Shown: piece by piece, positions 1 to 7,507 of the stretch
Layout: each line of letters begins with the position of its first letter
How positions within the stretch are numbered: position 1 is the first letter of the stretch
Assembly: GCA_021797025.1 (NCBI GenBank)
Contig: JAKAAK010000036.1
Location: 1 to 16,868 of the forward strand
Origin: Thermoplasmata archaeon
GTDB lineage: Archaea; Thermoplasmatota; Thermoplasmata; Thermoplasmatales; Thermoplasmataceae
Length of the DNA: 16,868 nucleotides
Direction of reading: 5' to 3'
The notes under the pieces: model-generated
Told to the model about the DNA's origin: nothing
Database searches by the model: none
What the model saw: only the letters and a program-made list of their open reading frames with translations
Program-made: the position numbers and the translations under genes

Positions 1-329
1 TTAATAAAGCACCTGTGAAATATCGCAATGGAAACCAGAAATGGGAGCTTATTCCTATTGAACAGAATGCAAGAGCATCAGTTCTTGCAATGGAGAAAGG
101 CAAAGCAGGAGAAGCCTATAATATAGGCACGGGAATATCAACGGATTTTAATACAATTTATAAAATTAGAAAGGAAGAGATGCATTCAGATATTGAATCA
201 AAATATGTAAAAAATCCCTTAACAAGCTACCAGATGGTTACAAGAGCTAATATAGAAAAAGTAAGAAAAAAATTGCAGTTTGAGCCCGAATATGATATCA
301 GGGCAGGCGTTAAAAGAATGCTTCAATAA
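1..329 (+). CDS. NAD-dependent NDP-sugar epimerase (GalE-like SDR), C-terminal part, cut by the window edge
   Basis: The reading frame is open from base 3 and stops with TAA at 327-329, so only about the last 108 residues are visible and the real start lies before the window. The stretch AGEAYNIGTGIST is the typical C-terminal signature of extended short-chain dehydrogenase epimerases such as UDP-glucose 4-epimerase, and the ending EPEYDIRAGVKRML fits the family. These enzymes interconvert nucleotide sugars in the cytoplasm using bound NAD. The Rossmann GxxGxxG motif and the catalytic YxxxK would be upstream and cannot be checked. The segment usually reading like 'RDFIYVEDVA' is here KWELIPIEQNA, so the copy may be diverged or decaying. 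Its stop overlaps the convergent glycosyltransferase gene by 7 bases. It would supply activated sugar to the neighbouring transferases. Confidence 0.75.
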   Translation, partial: NKAPVKYRNGNQKWELIPIEQNARASVLAMEKGKAGEAYNIGTGISTDFNTIYKIRKEEMHSDIESKYVKNPLTSYQMVTRANIEKVRKKLQFEPEYDIRAGVKRMLQ

Positions 330-1150
330 ACCTTAAATTTTGAAACTATCTTGAATAGCAATTCCGGGACGTAATCTTTAATCCTTGAATTCATTAATTT
401 TATTGCAATTACAGTGAGAAACATTGGAATAATAGAAACTGTATAATTGAATTTTGTTCCCAGATCATGACTCCACTTTACCGGTATTTCTTTTATATTG
501 TACCCCATACGCTTTATATGATATAAAATAGCAACATCAAATGTCCAGTTAGTAACTTCTATTTGCGGGATTATTTTTTTAATAATATCAAATTTAAAAA
601 ATTTCGCACCGCATTGTGTATCTTTAACTTTTAAATTGAGAACAAGGTTAACGAATAGATTAAATCCTCTGCTTGCAAATCTCTTAAAGAACGGCTCCTT
701 ATTTATCCATTTACTTCCATTAACATATCTTGAGGATATTACACAGGAATTATCCTGTATTTGTTGCAGTAATTTTTTGAAATCTTCTGGAGCAAGGCTT
801 CCGTCTGCATCGACAAACCCTATATATCTGTATTGTGCCATTAATAAACCTTTCTTTACTGCACCCCCTTTACCCAATCTTACACTTGACTTAAAATAAC
901 TTAGATTGTTATAGTTCCTTATCACATCTTCGGTGCCGTCATTTCCGTCTATAACAACTATTATTTCATATGGTAGATTAAATGACTCTATAACAGGTAT
1001 ATAGCTATCAAGGGATTTCTTTATTCTATCTCTTTCATTATATGCAGGAATAATTATTGAAATTCCTATCTTTGCTTCCTGAAAATTCCGAGACAAGTTA
1101 TTATTCTCGTTGGTTGGAGTAAATACCGCAGGATTACTAAATCTCTGCAT
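323..1150 (-). CDS. Family 2 glycosyltransferase, polyprenyl-phosphate glucosyltransferase-like (ALG5/DPG-type)
   Basis: A 275-residue GT2 enzyme predicted to transfer a sugar from a nucleotide donor, probably to a polyprenyl phosphate at the cytoplasmic membrane face. The GT-A start is ISIIIPAYNE (residues 30-39), followed by VIDGNDGT (67-73), the metal-binding FVDADGS (112-118) and the acceptor-side motif DTQCGAKFF (177-185), which is characteristic of dolichyl-phosphate glucosyltransferase-like proteins. WTFDVAILY (202-210) and KWSHDLGTK (225-233) follow the usual order. The first 28 residues precede the GT fold and have no signal peptide; a later start is possible, but a TATA box 42 bases upstream of this ATG supports it. 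A weakly hydrophobic stretch near 236-254 may touch the membrane. It is a paralogue of the next minus-strand gene. The donor sugar is not known. Confidence 0.85.
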   Translation of the reverse strand: MQRFSNPAVFTPTNENNNLSRNFQEAKIGISIIIPAYNERDRIKKSLDSYIPVIESFNLPYEIIVVIDGNDGTEDVIRNYNNLSYFKSSVRLGKGGAVKKGLLMAQYRYIGFVDADGSLAPEDFKKLLQQIQDNSCVISSRYVNGSKWINKEPFFKRFASRGFNLFVNLVLNLKVKDTQCGAKFFKFDIIKKIIPQIEVTNWTFDVAILYHIKRMGYNIKEIPVKWSHDLGTKFNYTVSIIPMFLTVIAIKLMNSRIKDYVPELLFKIVSKFKVY

Positions 1151-1568
1151 TTCTTGATTTCCACTATACCCTGATATCTTTAATCACCAACCTATATAAA
1201 TAGTTAATAATCGATAATATAAATATCTATGTCAGACATATTGCATATAATGTCCTTCAAAGGATTTATTTCTATATTTCTCCTAAAAAAAATCATCTAT
1301 TATCTTTAAATTTTTTTGCATGTATAATTTTCAAATCTTTTATATAAGTACCTCAATTAATCTCATAATAAATTTATTAAGAAACTCATTTCAGAATATC
1401 ATAAAGGATAACAAAATTTATGCGATGCAAATTAGACTCTATAACATTTAATATCTTTCTATTACTCGTAATTATAATTTAAAAAATTAATAATAGATAT
1501 AATATATTATCATAATTCGACGAAGGAAAACACATTGATGGAATTTATACGTATTAAATAAGTTACTA
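1151..1568. other. AT-rich intergenic region between two minus-strand GT2 genes
   Basis: Apart from the TATA box at 1192-1203 I see no gene, repeat or RNA here. All frames are interrupted and the longest open stretches are only about 20 codons. A TATA-like element around 1336-1345 on the plus strand has no gene behind it. The base composition is extremely AT-rich, even compared with neighbouring genes. Confidence 0.6.
1192..1203 (-). promoter_or_regulatory. Archaeal TATA box for the first GT2 gene
   Basis: Read on the minus strand, CTATTTATATAG lies about 42-53 bases before the ATG at 1150. Transcription would start about 25 bases downstream, leaving a leader of roughly 20 bases without an evident Shine-Dalgarno sequence. 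Confidence 0.5.
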
Positions 1569-2393
1569 TTAATCATTTATAACTTTATGAAATATTTCCA
1601 ATAGCTTAAGCTTTATCTTTTCAGGTATTTTATTATACAAATTAGAATATCGAAATTTGAATGCAAATATTGATAGTAGCATATTTATTGTCAATTTAAA
1701 TACATGGAATGATGTATTCTCATTGTATTCATATTTTGAATCTATTTCCTTTATCTTATAGTTATCGTTTTTTATATGATATAATAACGAAATGTCAAAA
1801 AATGCGTTATCCAAACCAACTTTATTTATTTCTTTCATTACAATATTTTTTTTAAAAATCTTATAACCAGACTGGGTATCATGTATTTTTAATCTTAAAA
1901 ATCCCCTTGTTATTAAATTAAAAGTCCTTCCAAGAAATTTTCTTAAAAATGGTATGCCATTTTCTTTGGAATACCTGTTTAATATTATAACATCATTATT
2001 TTTGATAATTTTTATTGCATTTAAAATCTCATCGAATTTTATACTGTTATCGGCATCCATGAATATTATAAAGTCCTCTAAAATAGAACTATGATGAATT
2101 ATCGCCCTTTTTATCGCATTTCCCTTGCCAGATCTTGAATTTGAAGTATCCATTGTTATAAAATCATATTTTCTTGAATACTCATGAACTATGTTTTTTG
2201 TATTGTCGTTTCCATCAATAGATACTATGACATTCCAGTTAAGCCTGTTATTGGATATGTAATTACATAACTCATCTATCACATAAGATATTCGCTTTTC
2301 TTCATTGTATGCCGGGATAATAAATGTTATATCAGGATAATCGTTCACTTCGTAATTGTTAGGGTATATAATTTCTTCGACTAATTCATTCAT
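1569..2393 (-). CDS. Family 2 glycosyltransferase, paralogue of the adjacent GT2
   Basis: A 274-residue GT2 enzyme with the same layout as its neighbour: ITFIIPAYNEEKRI (22-35), VSIDGNDNT (57-65), the basic SRSGKGNAIKRA (86-97), the metal-binding FMDADNS (111-117), and HDTQSGYKIF (171-180). These are the marks of polyprenyl-phosphate hexose synthases in the ALG5/DPM group. In the motif after DTQ it has SGYK where the first copy has CGAK, so donor or acceptor choice may differ. The N-terminal 20 residues are acidic and precede the GT fold. It is separated from the downstream GT2 by 418 bases, so each is probably transcribed on its own; a TATA element lies just above the start. The likely role is loading a sugar onto a lipid carrier for surface glycan assembly. 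The donor cannot be told from sequence. Confidence 0.82.
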   Translation of the reverse strand: MNELVEEIIYPNNYEVNDYPDITFIIPAYNEEKRISYVIDELCNYISNNRLNWNVIVSIDGNDNTKNIVHEYSRKYDFITMDTSNSRSGKGNAIKRAIIHHSSILEDFIIFMDADNSIKFDEILNAIKIIKNNDVIILNRYSKENGIPFLRKFLGRTFNLITRGFLRLKIHDTQSGYKIFKKNIVMKEINKVGLDNAFFDISLLYHIKNDNYKIKEIDSKYEYNENTSFHVFKLTINMLLSIFAFKFRYSNLYNKIPEKIKLKLLEIFHKVIND

Positions 2394-2420
2394 GCAGTTT
2401 TATATAAGATAGTCATATAC

Positions 2421-2434
2421 GCTATATATATTTT
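2421..2434 (-). promoter_or_regulatory. TATA box of the second GT2 gene (near-leaderless)
   Basis: On the minus strand AAAATATATATAGC is centred about 34 bases before the ATG at 2393, so the transcript would begin within a few bases of the start codon. It shares a 137-base divergent promoter region with the DUF2079 gene starting at 2531. Confidence 0.45.
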
Positions 2435-2498
2435 CAGTTTGTTTTATACAGTAAATATATTTCTCAAACATAGATAATGGAAAAACGATCATAGACAG

Positions 2499-2507
2499 TT
2501 AAATATA
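2499..2507 (+). promoter_or_regulatory. TATA box of the first DUF2079 gene (leaderless)
   Basis: TTAAATATA is centred about 27 bases before the ATG at 2531, the spacing expected when transcription begins at or next to the start codon. No Shine-Dalgarno sequence precedes the ATG. Confidence 0.45.
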
Positions 2508-2530
2508 CAAATTTATATTATACATTGTAA

Positions 2531-4267
2531 ATGAAATACAATAAGATGGCATTAATCATAATCATCACAGCATTTATTGTAAATTCACTATTATATTCAT
2601 ATTTATCCGTGATGAAATATTTTTCGTTTCACGCAACTGTCTTTGACCTTGGTGTGTCCAGCCAGGCCATTTACAATGTATTCCAGGGAGGATTGATCGC
2701 TACTTCACTAAACCCAACGCCAATTTTAATGAATAAATTAATATATATATTAATTGCACCATTCTACTATTTATATCCACATGAATATATATTATTGATA
2801 TTTCAGAGCGTGTGGCTATCTTTTGGTATAATACCATTATATTTTATATCTAATAACATTTTATCCAGATCTAACTCTTTATTATTTTCATTATCCTATT
2901 TATTATATTATCCATTGTACGGAACATATTTCTTTGATTTCCATTTCATGGCGTTATTTCCGACATTTTTTTTAATATCAATATACTTTTTCTTGAAAAA
3001 TAAATATAAAACATCCTTATTATTCATAACTTTATCAGCAATCACTGATCTGTTAGCTCCGGTAATAATTGGATTATTTGCATTGGCATATTTGTTAATT
3101 CACTATAAAAAACTGGAAAAAATAAAAAAAGAATATTTTATTATTGCTTTTTCAATAAGCCTCATTATATTTGTAGTGGCTAACCTGTATTATGGAATAA
3201 ATGTGACAACAAGATACACAAGCACAATTATCACACCTGCATTATCAATATACAGGGACTCACTTGAAACAAAAATTCTATTTATATTCCGAGTTACATT
3301 CCCACTAATGTTTTTATCATTTTTCGGGGTTGAATGGTTTCTCTTAGTAATTCCATTTTATTTGCTGTTTTTCATTTCGGGAAATTCATTTTATGGAGAT
3401 ACATTACTGTACCAGTATCCTGCGTTATATGCATCAGGAATATTCTTATCTGCATTGTTCGGAATAAAAAATATTAAAAACCTAAAATATATAAAAAAAC
3501 ATAATTTTAAAAAATTGAATTTAAAAAAGGTTCTGGCTACAATATTAATATTAAACATCGTTCTTGCAATATTCTTCACACCTGCTGGATCTTTAATTGT
3601 AAATCAGGACTCACATAGTTCCGTGAGGGAAGTGATCACGGGAAATAATCTTTATTATAATGAATACGGTTGCATTAACTACAATATAAATGATAAATAT
3701 TTAAATGTGTTAATAGCACTGATTCCACTGCATTCCTCTGTTTTAATCCAGAATAACATGCCACAGTTAACTCAAAAATATAACTGGCAGCTTCCTGCCG
3801 ACGCCAATAATCCGCAGTATATCATCACCGATATATACTCATCTACCTTCGATGTGCCACAGATAAGCAATAAGCTAATGGTAAATGAATTCAATGGTTA
3901 TTATAAATCAGACAATTACGGAATATACGCTGAAATCAACGGGATGATATTGCTGGAAAAAAACTATGATGGTAGTCCTGTTAAATTTATTCCATTACAA
4001 TATTCGGTTGAACCAGATTCAAATATCGGACACTTAACAAACTTTATTGCGCCAGGCACATATAATCTAAGCATTGCATTTGATAATAATTATAATGGTA
4101 ATTTATCGATAGTGTTTGGAAATGGAACTTTGAATAATTATACTGTTCATGATCAAAACAATTACTTCATGAACATATCATCTAATGCATATGTGCATGG
4201 GTTCACAGTAATTATTAACAACAGTGATAAAATAAATAATTTTACGATAACCCAAACAAAATATTGA
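2531..4267 (+). CDS. DUF2079 multi-spanning membrane protein (copy 1)
   Basis: A 578-residue protein matching the DUF2079 family (COG3463-type predicted membrane proteins). The N-terminal helix (about 6-25) leads into the family signature FDLGVSSQAIY (38-48). Many hydrophobic segments follow to about residue 350, separated by short loops and one lysine-rich loop near 315-332. After a last helix around 333-349 comes a soluble domain of more than 200 residues, predicted outside the cell, with several N-glycosylation sequons near its end (for example NLS, NYT, NIS, NNS, NFT). DUF2079 has no firmly established activity; its topology resembles GT-C-type polyprenyl-dependent glycosyltransferases. 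It lies among glycosyltransferases, so a role in surface glycan assembly is plausible but inferred. A paralogue lies at 7477-9156; copy 1 keeps a longer external tail. Confidence 0.85.
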   Translation: MKYNKMALIIIITAFIVNSLLYSYLSVMKYFSFHATVFDLGVSSQAIYNVFQGGLIATSLNPTPILMNKLIYILIAPFYYLYPHEYILLIFQSVWLSFGIIPLYFISNNILSRSNSLLFSLSYLLYYPLYGTYFFDFHFMALFPTFFLISIYFFLKNKYKTSLLFITLSAITDLLAPVIIGLFALAYLLIHYKKLEKIKKEYFIIAFSISLIIFVVANLYYGINVTTRYTSTIITPALSIYRDSLETKILFIFRVTFPLMFLSFFGVEWFLLVIPFYLLFFISGNSFYGDTLLYQYPALYASGIFLSALFGIKNIKNLKYIKKHNFKKLNLKKVLATILILNIVLAIFFTPAGSLIVNQDSHSSVREVITGNNLYYNEYGCINYNINDKYLNVLIALIPLHSSVLIQNNMPQLTQKYNWQLPADANNPQYIITDIYSSTFDVPQISNKLMVNEFNGYYKSDNYGIYAEINGMILLEKNYDGSPVKFIPLQYSVEPDSNIGHLTNFIAPGTYNLSIAFDNNYNGNLSIVFGNGTLNNYTVHDQNNYFMNISSNAYVHGFTVIINNSDKINNFTITQTKY

Positions 4268-4508
4268 AATTAAAGAAAAATACATCTATGATTTATCTAT
4301 TGAGAATTACCTGAAAGTAAATATTCGTACTATCAATATATTAATTATCCAAATATATCACCGACTTAAGAATTGGGTGGCAATTGGTATGGCCAGTAAA
4401 ATATTTGAATATACTTTCATGGATGGCGGAATATACCAGGAAATTTATTCCGTGCCTATCTGCATTGGTATTCTCAATTAGAAATTTGTACATAATATTT
4501 AATTAACA

Positions 4509-5540
4509 TTATTTTAATGAATTATAATATGAAGTTAATTTTTTCTTTATAACCTCTCCTGAAAAGCATTTAGCCCTGTCATATCCCTTCTTAATGTAGT
4601 ATTCGCTATTATCCTGTATTCTGAATATGCCTTCTACATTCTCTTTCAACTCTTCAGGGTTCACAAGTAAAGCTGCACCATTGGAAACTTCTCTTATTAT
4701 ATCTATATCCGATGATATAACAGGCAATCCAGTTTTAAATGCTTCTACTACAGGATACCCGAAACCTTCCTCCAGGGTGGGGAACAACAATAGATCACAG
4801 GCATTGTATATTTTATTGATTGTTACTTCGTCCACATTGTTGAATGTAATGCTATTGCCTATATGTGGCCCTACTCTTACCAGTTGATATGACTCGTCAA
4901 GATTTTCCATTATGCTAGCAACCATAGGAAGGTTTTTCCTCGGATTATCCGATGATATTGACAATATAAGTTTTTTATTTAATGGCAATCCTAATTCAGT
5001 GCGTAACAAATTTTTATTCCCCATATGAAAAAAGTTGTCTGATATATATGGAGAAATTACCGTTATATTTTCCTCTTTGGCATTTAATTTTGTAGTTAGC
5101 TGATTTTTAATATGATCTGATACAGTAATAATATTAATATATGCTAGATATTCCTTCAAGTAGTGCTTCATAAAAAATCTCTTGAGTTTTTGTATTCCAT
5201 GGGCATTGTAAATTTTTTTATTAAATGCTATAGCATCGTGTATAGTAATTACCCTATTCGGGTTATTAAATACTGGCTTCATTGTTTGCGATGTTATATG
5301 TATAATATCCTTGCTATTATTTATTGAATTAATACCTGCTCTGAACACCAAACCTGAAAACATATAATTTAGCAATGGGGTATTATATCCAGTATATGGA
5401 TGTTTATAAAAATTATCTGCATATTTATAGTTGAATACAAATTGTACTATTTTACTCTGCGGGAACATTAATGTATAGAGGTCCTTGGCATATTTCCCTA
5501 CGCCAGTTTTTGTCGAATCCGCTGTAATATAAGTTACCAC
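4509..5540 (-). CDS. Family 4 (GT-B) glycosyltransferase
   Basis: A 343-residue GT-B fold retaining glycosyltransferase. The N-terminal Rossmann domain opens with the glycine loop TGVGKYAKDLY (12-22), which replaces the usual GGxxR/G loop. ITIHDAIAF (99-106) and TVSDHIKNQL (139-148, the 'vS.ft.... ' motif) follow. The C-terminal nucleotide-sugar domain has LILSISSDNPRKNLP (191-205, with the phosphate-contacting R201/K202) and the E(x7)E-type motif EEGFGYPVVEA (257-267, E258 and E266). The start is GTG at 5538-5540: an in-frame stop lies 12 bases upstream, and a TATA element about 24 bases upstream suggests a leaderless message. It probably adds hexose (mannosyl or glucosyl-type) to a lipid-linked glycan in the cytoplasm; the exact donor and linkage cannot be assigned. 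Confidence 0.85.
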   Translation of the reverse strand: MVTYITADSTKTGVGKYAKDLYTLMFPQSKIVQFVFNYKYADNFYKHPYTGYNTPLLNYMFSGLVFRAGINSINNSKDIIHITSQTMKPVFNNPNRVITIHDAIAFNKKIYNAHGIQKLKRFFMKHYLKEYLAYINIITVSDHIKNQLTTKLNAKEENITVISPYISDNFFHMGNKNLLRTELGLPLNKKLILSISSDNPRKNLPMVASIMENLDESYQLVRVGPHIGNSITFNNVDEVTINKIYNACDLLLFPTLEEGFGYPVVEAFKTGLPVISSDIDIIREVSNGAALLVNPEELKENVEGIFRIQDNSEYYIKKGYDRAKCFSGEVIKKKLTSYYNSLK

Positions 5541-5558
5541 ATTAGGTAATTATAACGA

Positions 5559-5568
5559 CATATAAAAT
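5559..5568 (-). promoter_or_regulatory. TATA box of the GT4 gene (leaderless)
   Basis: ATTTTATATG on the minus strand is centred about 24 bases before the GTG start at 5540. This spacing supports the GTG as the true start. Confidence 0.45.
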
Positions 5569-5614
5569 AATCACCAATTATAGCTCCCAGATTTTATCCT
5601 AGACACATACTAAC

Positions 5615-5646
5615 ATGGTTTAATGCTACAAATAGCTCTAAACCAT
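5615..5646. repeat. Interrupted palindrome / hairpin
   Basis: ATGGTTTA at 5615-5622 pairs with TAAACCAT at 5639-5646. After a two-base mismatch on each side, GCTA (5625-5628) pairs with TAGC (5633-5636) around a CAAA loop. This gives 12 base pairs in 32 bases. The function is unknown: operator, decayed mobile-element end, or terminator for a lost minus-strand gene. Confidence 0.6.
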
Positions 5647-5941
5647 ATTTATGAAATATTTATAGCTATATTTATTCTATTTTATTTTTTTATTGGATAG
5701 AACCGCAAACAGATAAAAAAACTAAAAATATATGGTGTTAAATAGGTTGTTATTACTTATCTCCATCTTCAAGAACATATAACGATGTGCCATTTTTTAA
5801 TTGCGTCTTTTCATCCTAATAATTTTAAAAAAATATTATAATTATTTAGTATAAACGACACGAAATTATAAATTTAATTTTCCCAATTCTATTAGTCATG
5901 CAAAAGTTTAAATTAGTTATTTTGGATAGACTTGTGTTAAT

Positions 5942-6673
5942 ATGTCTGACAGAAATATTGATCTAACAATTGTGCTCGCAACTTTGAATGAAGTGGAGAA
6001 TCTTCCGGAACTTACTGAACGTATAGACTCTGTTCTTAAAAGTAAAAAAATAACATATCAACTGCTATTTGTTGATGACAATAGCATAGATGGCACAAGG
6101 GAATTTATAATAGATTATTGCAATAAAAATCCTTTATCAAAATATATATTCAGTGATTATAAACAATCTACATTGATAGCCAGATATAGGGGCATAAAGG
6201 ATGCAGATGGAAAATATATAATCATAATGGATGCAGACCTGCAACATCCACCCGAGTATATCAATGCTATATATGATACCCTGCTAAAAAAATATGATAT
6301 GGTAATTATGAGCAGGTATCTTAAAAGGGGAGGTACCGGCAATAGGAAACTGATCAGGGGCATAATATCGCGTGGAGCTTCTTTTCTTGCCAGAATGCTG
6401 CTAAGTACCAGCAGAAATATAACAGATCCAGTGTCATGTTATATTGGTTTTAGGAATGGGATGAATCTACATATAAATGAGAGATGGAGAGGCTATGAAA
6501 TCGGGATATTCCTCCGGGCAAGCAATCCCCATGCAAAAATAAAGGAAATGCCGTATGTATTTAAAGAAAGGCATGCTGGCAAATCTAAGGTTACTTCAGA
6601 TGTTCATTTTATGCAAATTTATGTTAAAGAATTATTCCTGGCAAAGGAAGTTGAATTTATGATATATAACTAA
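5942..6673 (+). CDS. Dolichol/polyprenol-phosphate mannose synthase-like GT2 (DPM1-type)
   Basis: A 243-residue GT2 with the compact architecture of soluble DPM1-type synthases, which move mannose (or another hexose) from a GDP/UDP donor to polyprenyl phosphate. The sequence shows TIVLATLNEVENLPEL (9-24), FVDDNSIDGT (43-52), the metal-binding MDADLQHPPE (96-105), DPVSCYIGFR (162-171, the family's 'DP.SGFF' position), and the C-terminal FKERHAGKSKV (207-217), which matches the 'R..G.SKL' lid motif. There is no C-terminal transmembrane region, so it is peripheral, as in single-subunit short DPM1 enzymes. The ATG at 5942 is 31 bases after a TATA-like element. It would make the lipid-linked sugar used by membrane-embedded transferases, possibly the DUF2079-type proteins nearby. 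The exact sugar is inferred, not shown. Confidence 0.87.
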   Translation: MSDRNIDLTIVLATLNEVENLPELTERIDSVLKSKKITYQLLFVDDNSIDGTREFIIDYCNKNPLSKYIFSDYKQSTLIARYRGIKDADGKYIIIMDADLQHPPEYINAIYDTLLKKYDMVIMSRYLKRGGTGNRKLIRGIISRGASFLARMLLSTSRNITDPVSCYIGFRNGMNLHINERWRGYEIGIFLRASNPHAKIKEMPYVFKERHAGKSKVTSDVHFMQIYVKELFLAKEVEFMIYN

Positions 6674-6709
6674 AAAGCATATACTCCCTTGGGCAACTGC
6701 GCTGCAACA

Positions 6710-7177
6710 CTATGATATTACCTGACTGATAATTTTGCAATCCAGAACAATTTCTAGTTCTCTGTCACCAATATTCTGCGGTGAGTAATTCCCTCCGTCT
6801 CTAGCCCAGAATGAATTATTCTGAATAATCATATACTGGAATTTCGATAAATTGTTATGACATCCGGATGTATATGGACGTGCATATATGTGTAGATATT
6901 TGCTGAAATATGGCATTAATGAGTTTTCCGTCAGCACGTATGAATTTTTGGGAAGATGCCCTTACATATTAATTGTAAATGTGGTATTTCCACCTGTTCC
7001 TTCTTTATATATATCGTTCTTCTGTCTCGTGTCAGACGTATGTTCAAGTTCCAGTGGAGATAAAATTTCATATGGCAAGGATATAACCATTGCAATGATT
7101 ATTAATGCAGAATAGAATTTGGAATCTCTGTATGAAGATTTCCTCCAGATTGATAGCTCATATGGATCTAAGAAATG
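6710..7177 (-). pseudogene. Truncated DUF2079 copy (C-terminal fragment with in-frame stop)
   Basis: Read from 7177 down to 6710 in a single frame, this block aligns with the last third of the intact DUF2079 gene at 7477-9156. YVLTENSLMPYFS matches YILTENSLMPYFS of the intact gene, and MIIQNNSFWARDGG matches IVIQNNSLWAKIGG; the upstream helix IIIAMVISLPYEILSP matches IIIVVLVISIPYGLLSP. The frame carries a TAA at 6962-6964, and homology stops at 7177 where an upstream stop and foreign sequence begin. The N-terminal two thirds are missing, so this cannot make a working protein. The extreme C-terminus also diverges from the intact copy. It looks like a tandem duplicate, or an older paralogue, that lost its 5' part when a transposon moved through; an IS66 tail lies directly at the break. 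Confidence 0.85.
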
Positions 7178-7222
7178 CTAGAGCTTTGTAAATAACCATT
7201 TAGGCGCAAAAGAAAGGATTGA

Positions 7223-7507
7223 TTCAGGCTTGTAATCAATAGATCAGTAGAATCCACCAACAACAGGGCAGAGATGGCAATAAGGCCAATGGTAACATAC
7301 AGAAAAGTATCAGATGGTTCAAGATCACCGAAAGGTACGGATGATTTTTTAAGGGTATACATGCTAATGGAAGCGTATAGGAGGAAAGAGGAATTTAAAG
7401 CTATATTAAATTCGATACCCCAAACAGCTGAAGTTATGCATGAAGAGTACAAACCCATATTTTTCAAAGAATTGGTTCAAATCTTATTATCCGATGCGGA
7501 TATATAA
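7223..7507 (+). pseudogene. IS66-type transposase, C-terminal remnant
   Basis: The open frame after a TGA at 7220-7222 encodes SVESTNNRAEMAIRPMVTYR, followed by KVSDGSRSPKGTDDFLRV. This is the familiar end of IS66-family DDE transposases, where the glutamate of 'NNRAERAIRP' is the last catalytic residue; the usual R after it is M here. All upstream domains (zinc-finger region, first two catalytic Asp) are missing, so it is a dead fragment of about 95 codons. It sits exactly between the truncated DUF2079 copy and the intact one, on the opposite strand to both. Its last 31 bases overlap the 3' end of the intact DUF2079 reading frame. No inverted repeat ends could be recognised. Confidence 0.75.

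Larger units (their letters stand above)
5541..5941. other. Divergent intergenic region with a hairpin, between GT4 and DPM1-like genes
   Basis: About 400 AT-rich bases lie between divergently transcribed genes. They hold a GT4 TATA box, a 12-base-pair interrupted palindrome at 5615-5646, and a TATA-like TTTAAATTA at 5907-5915 about 31 bases before the ATG at 5942. A 20-codon minus-strand open stretch ending near 5758 could be the tail of a lost gene but is too short to claim. Confidence 0.5.

Noticed and set aside
4389..4481. Small plus-strand frame of 30 codons starting MASKIFEYTFMDGG
   Set aside because: There is no promoter at the expected distance, no ribosome site and no recognised family; it is expected by chance in a 240-base spacer.
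5755..5818. Minus-strand peptide ending LKNGTSLYVLEDGDK as the tail of a lost gene
   Set aside because: It is only 20 codons long and directly preceded by an in-frame stop; similarity to anything cannot be judged.
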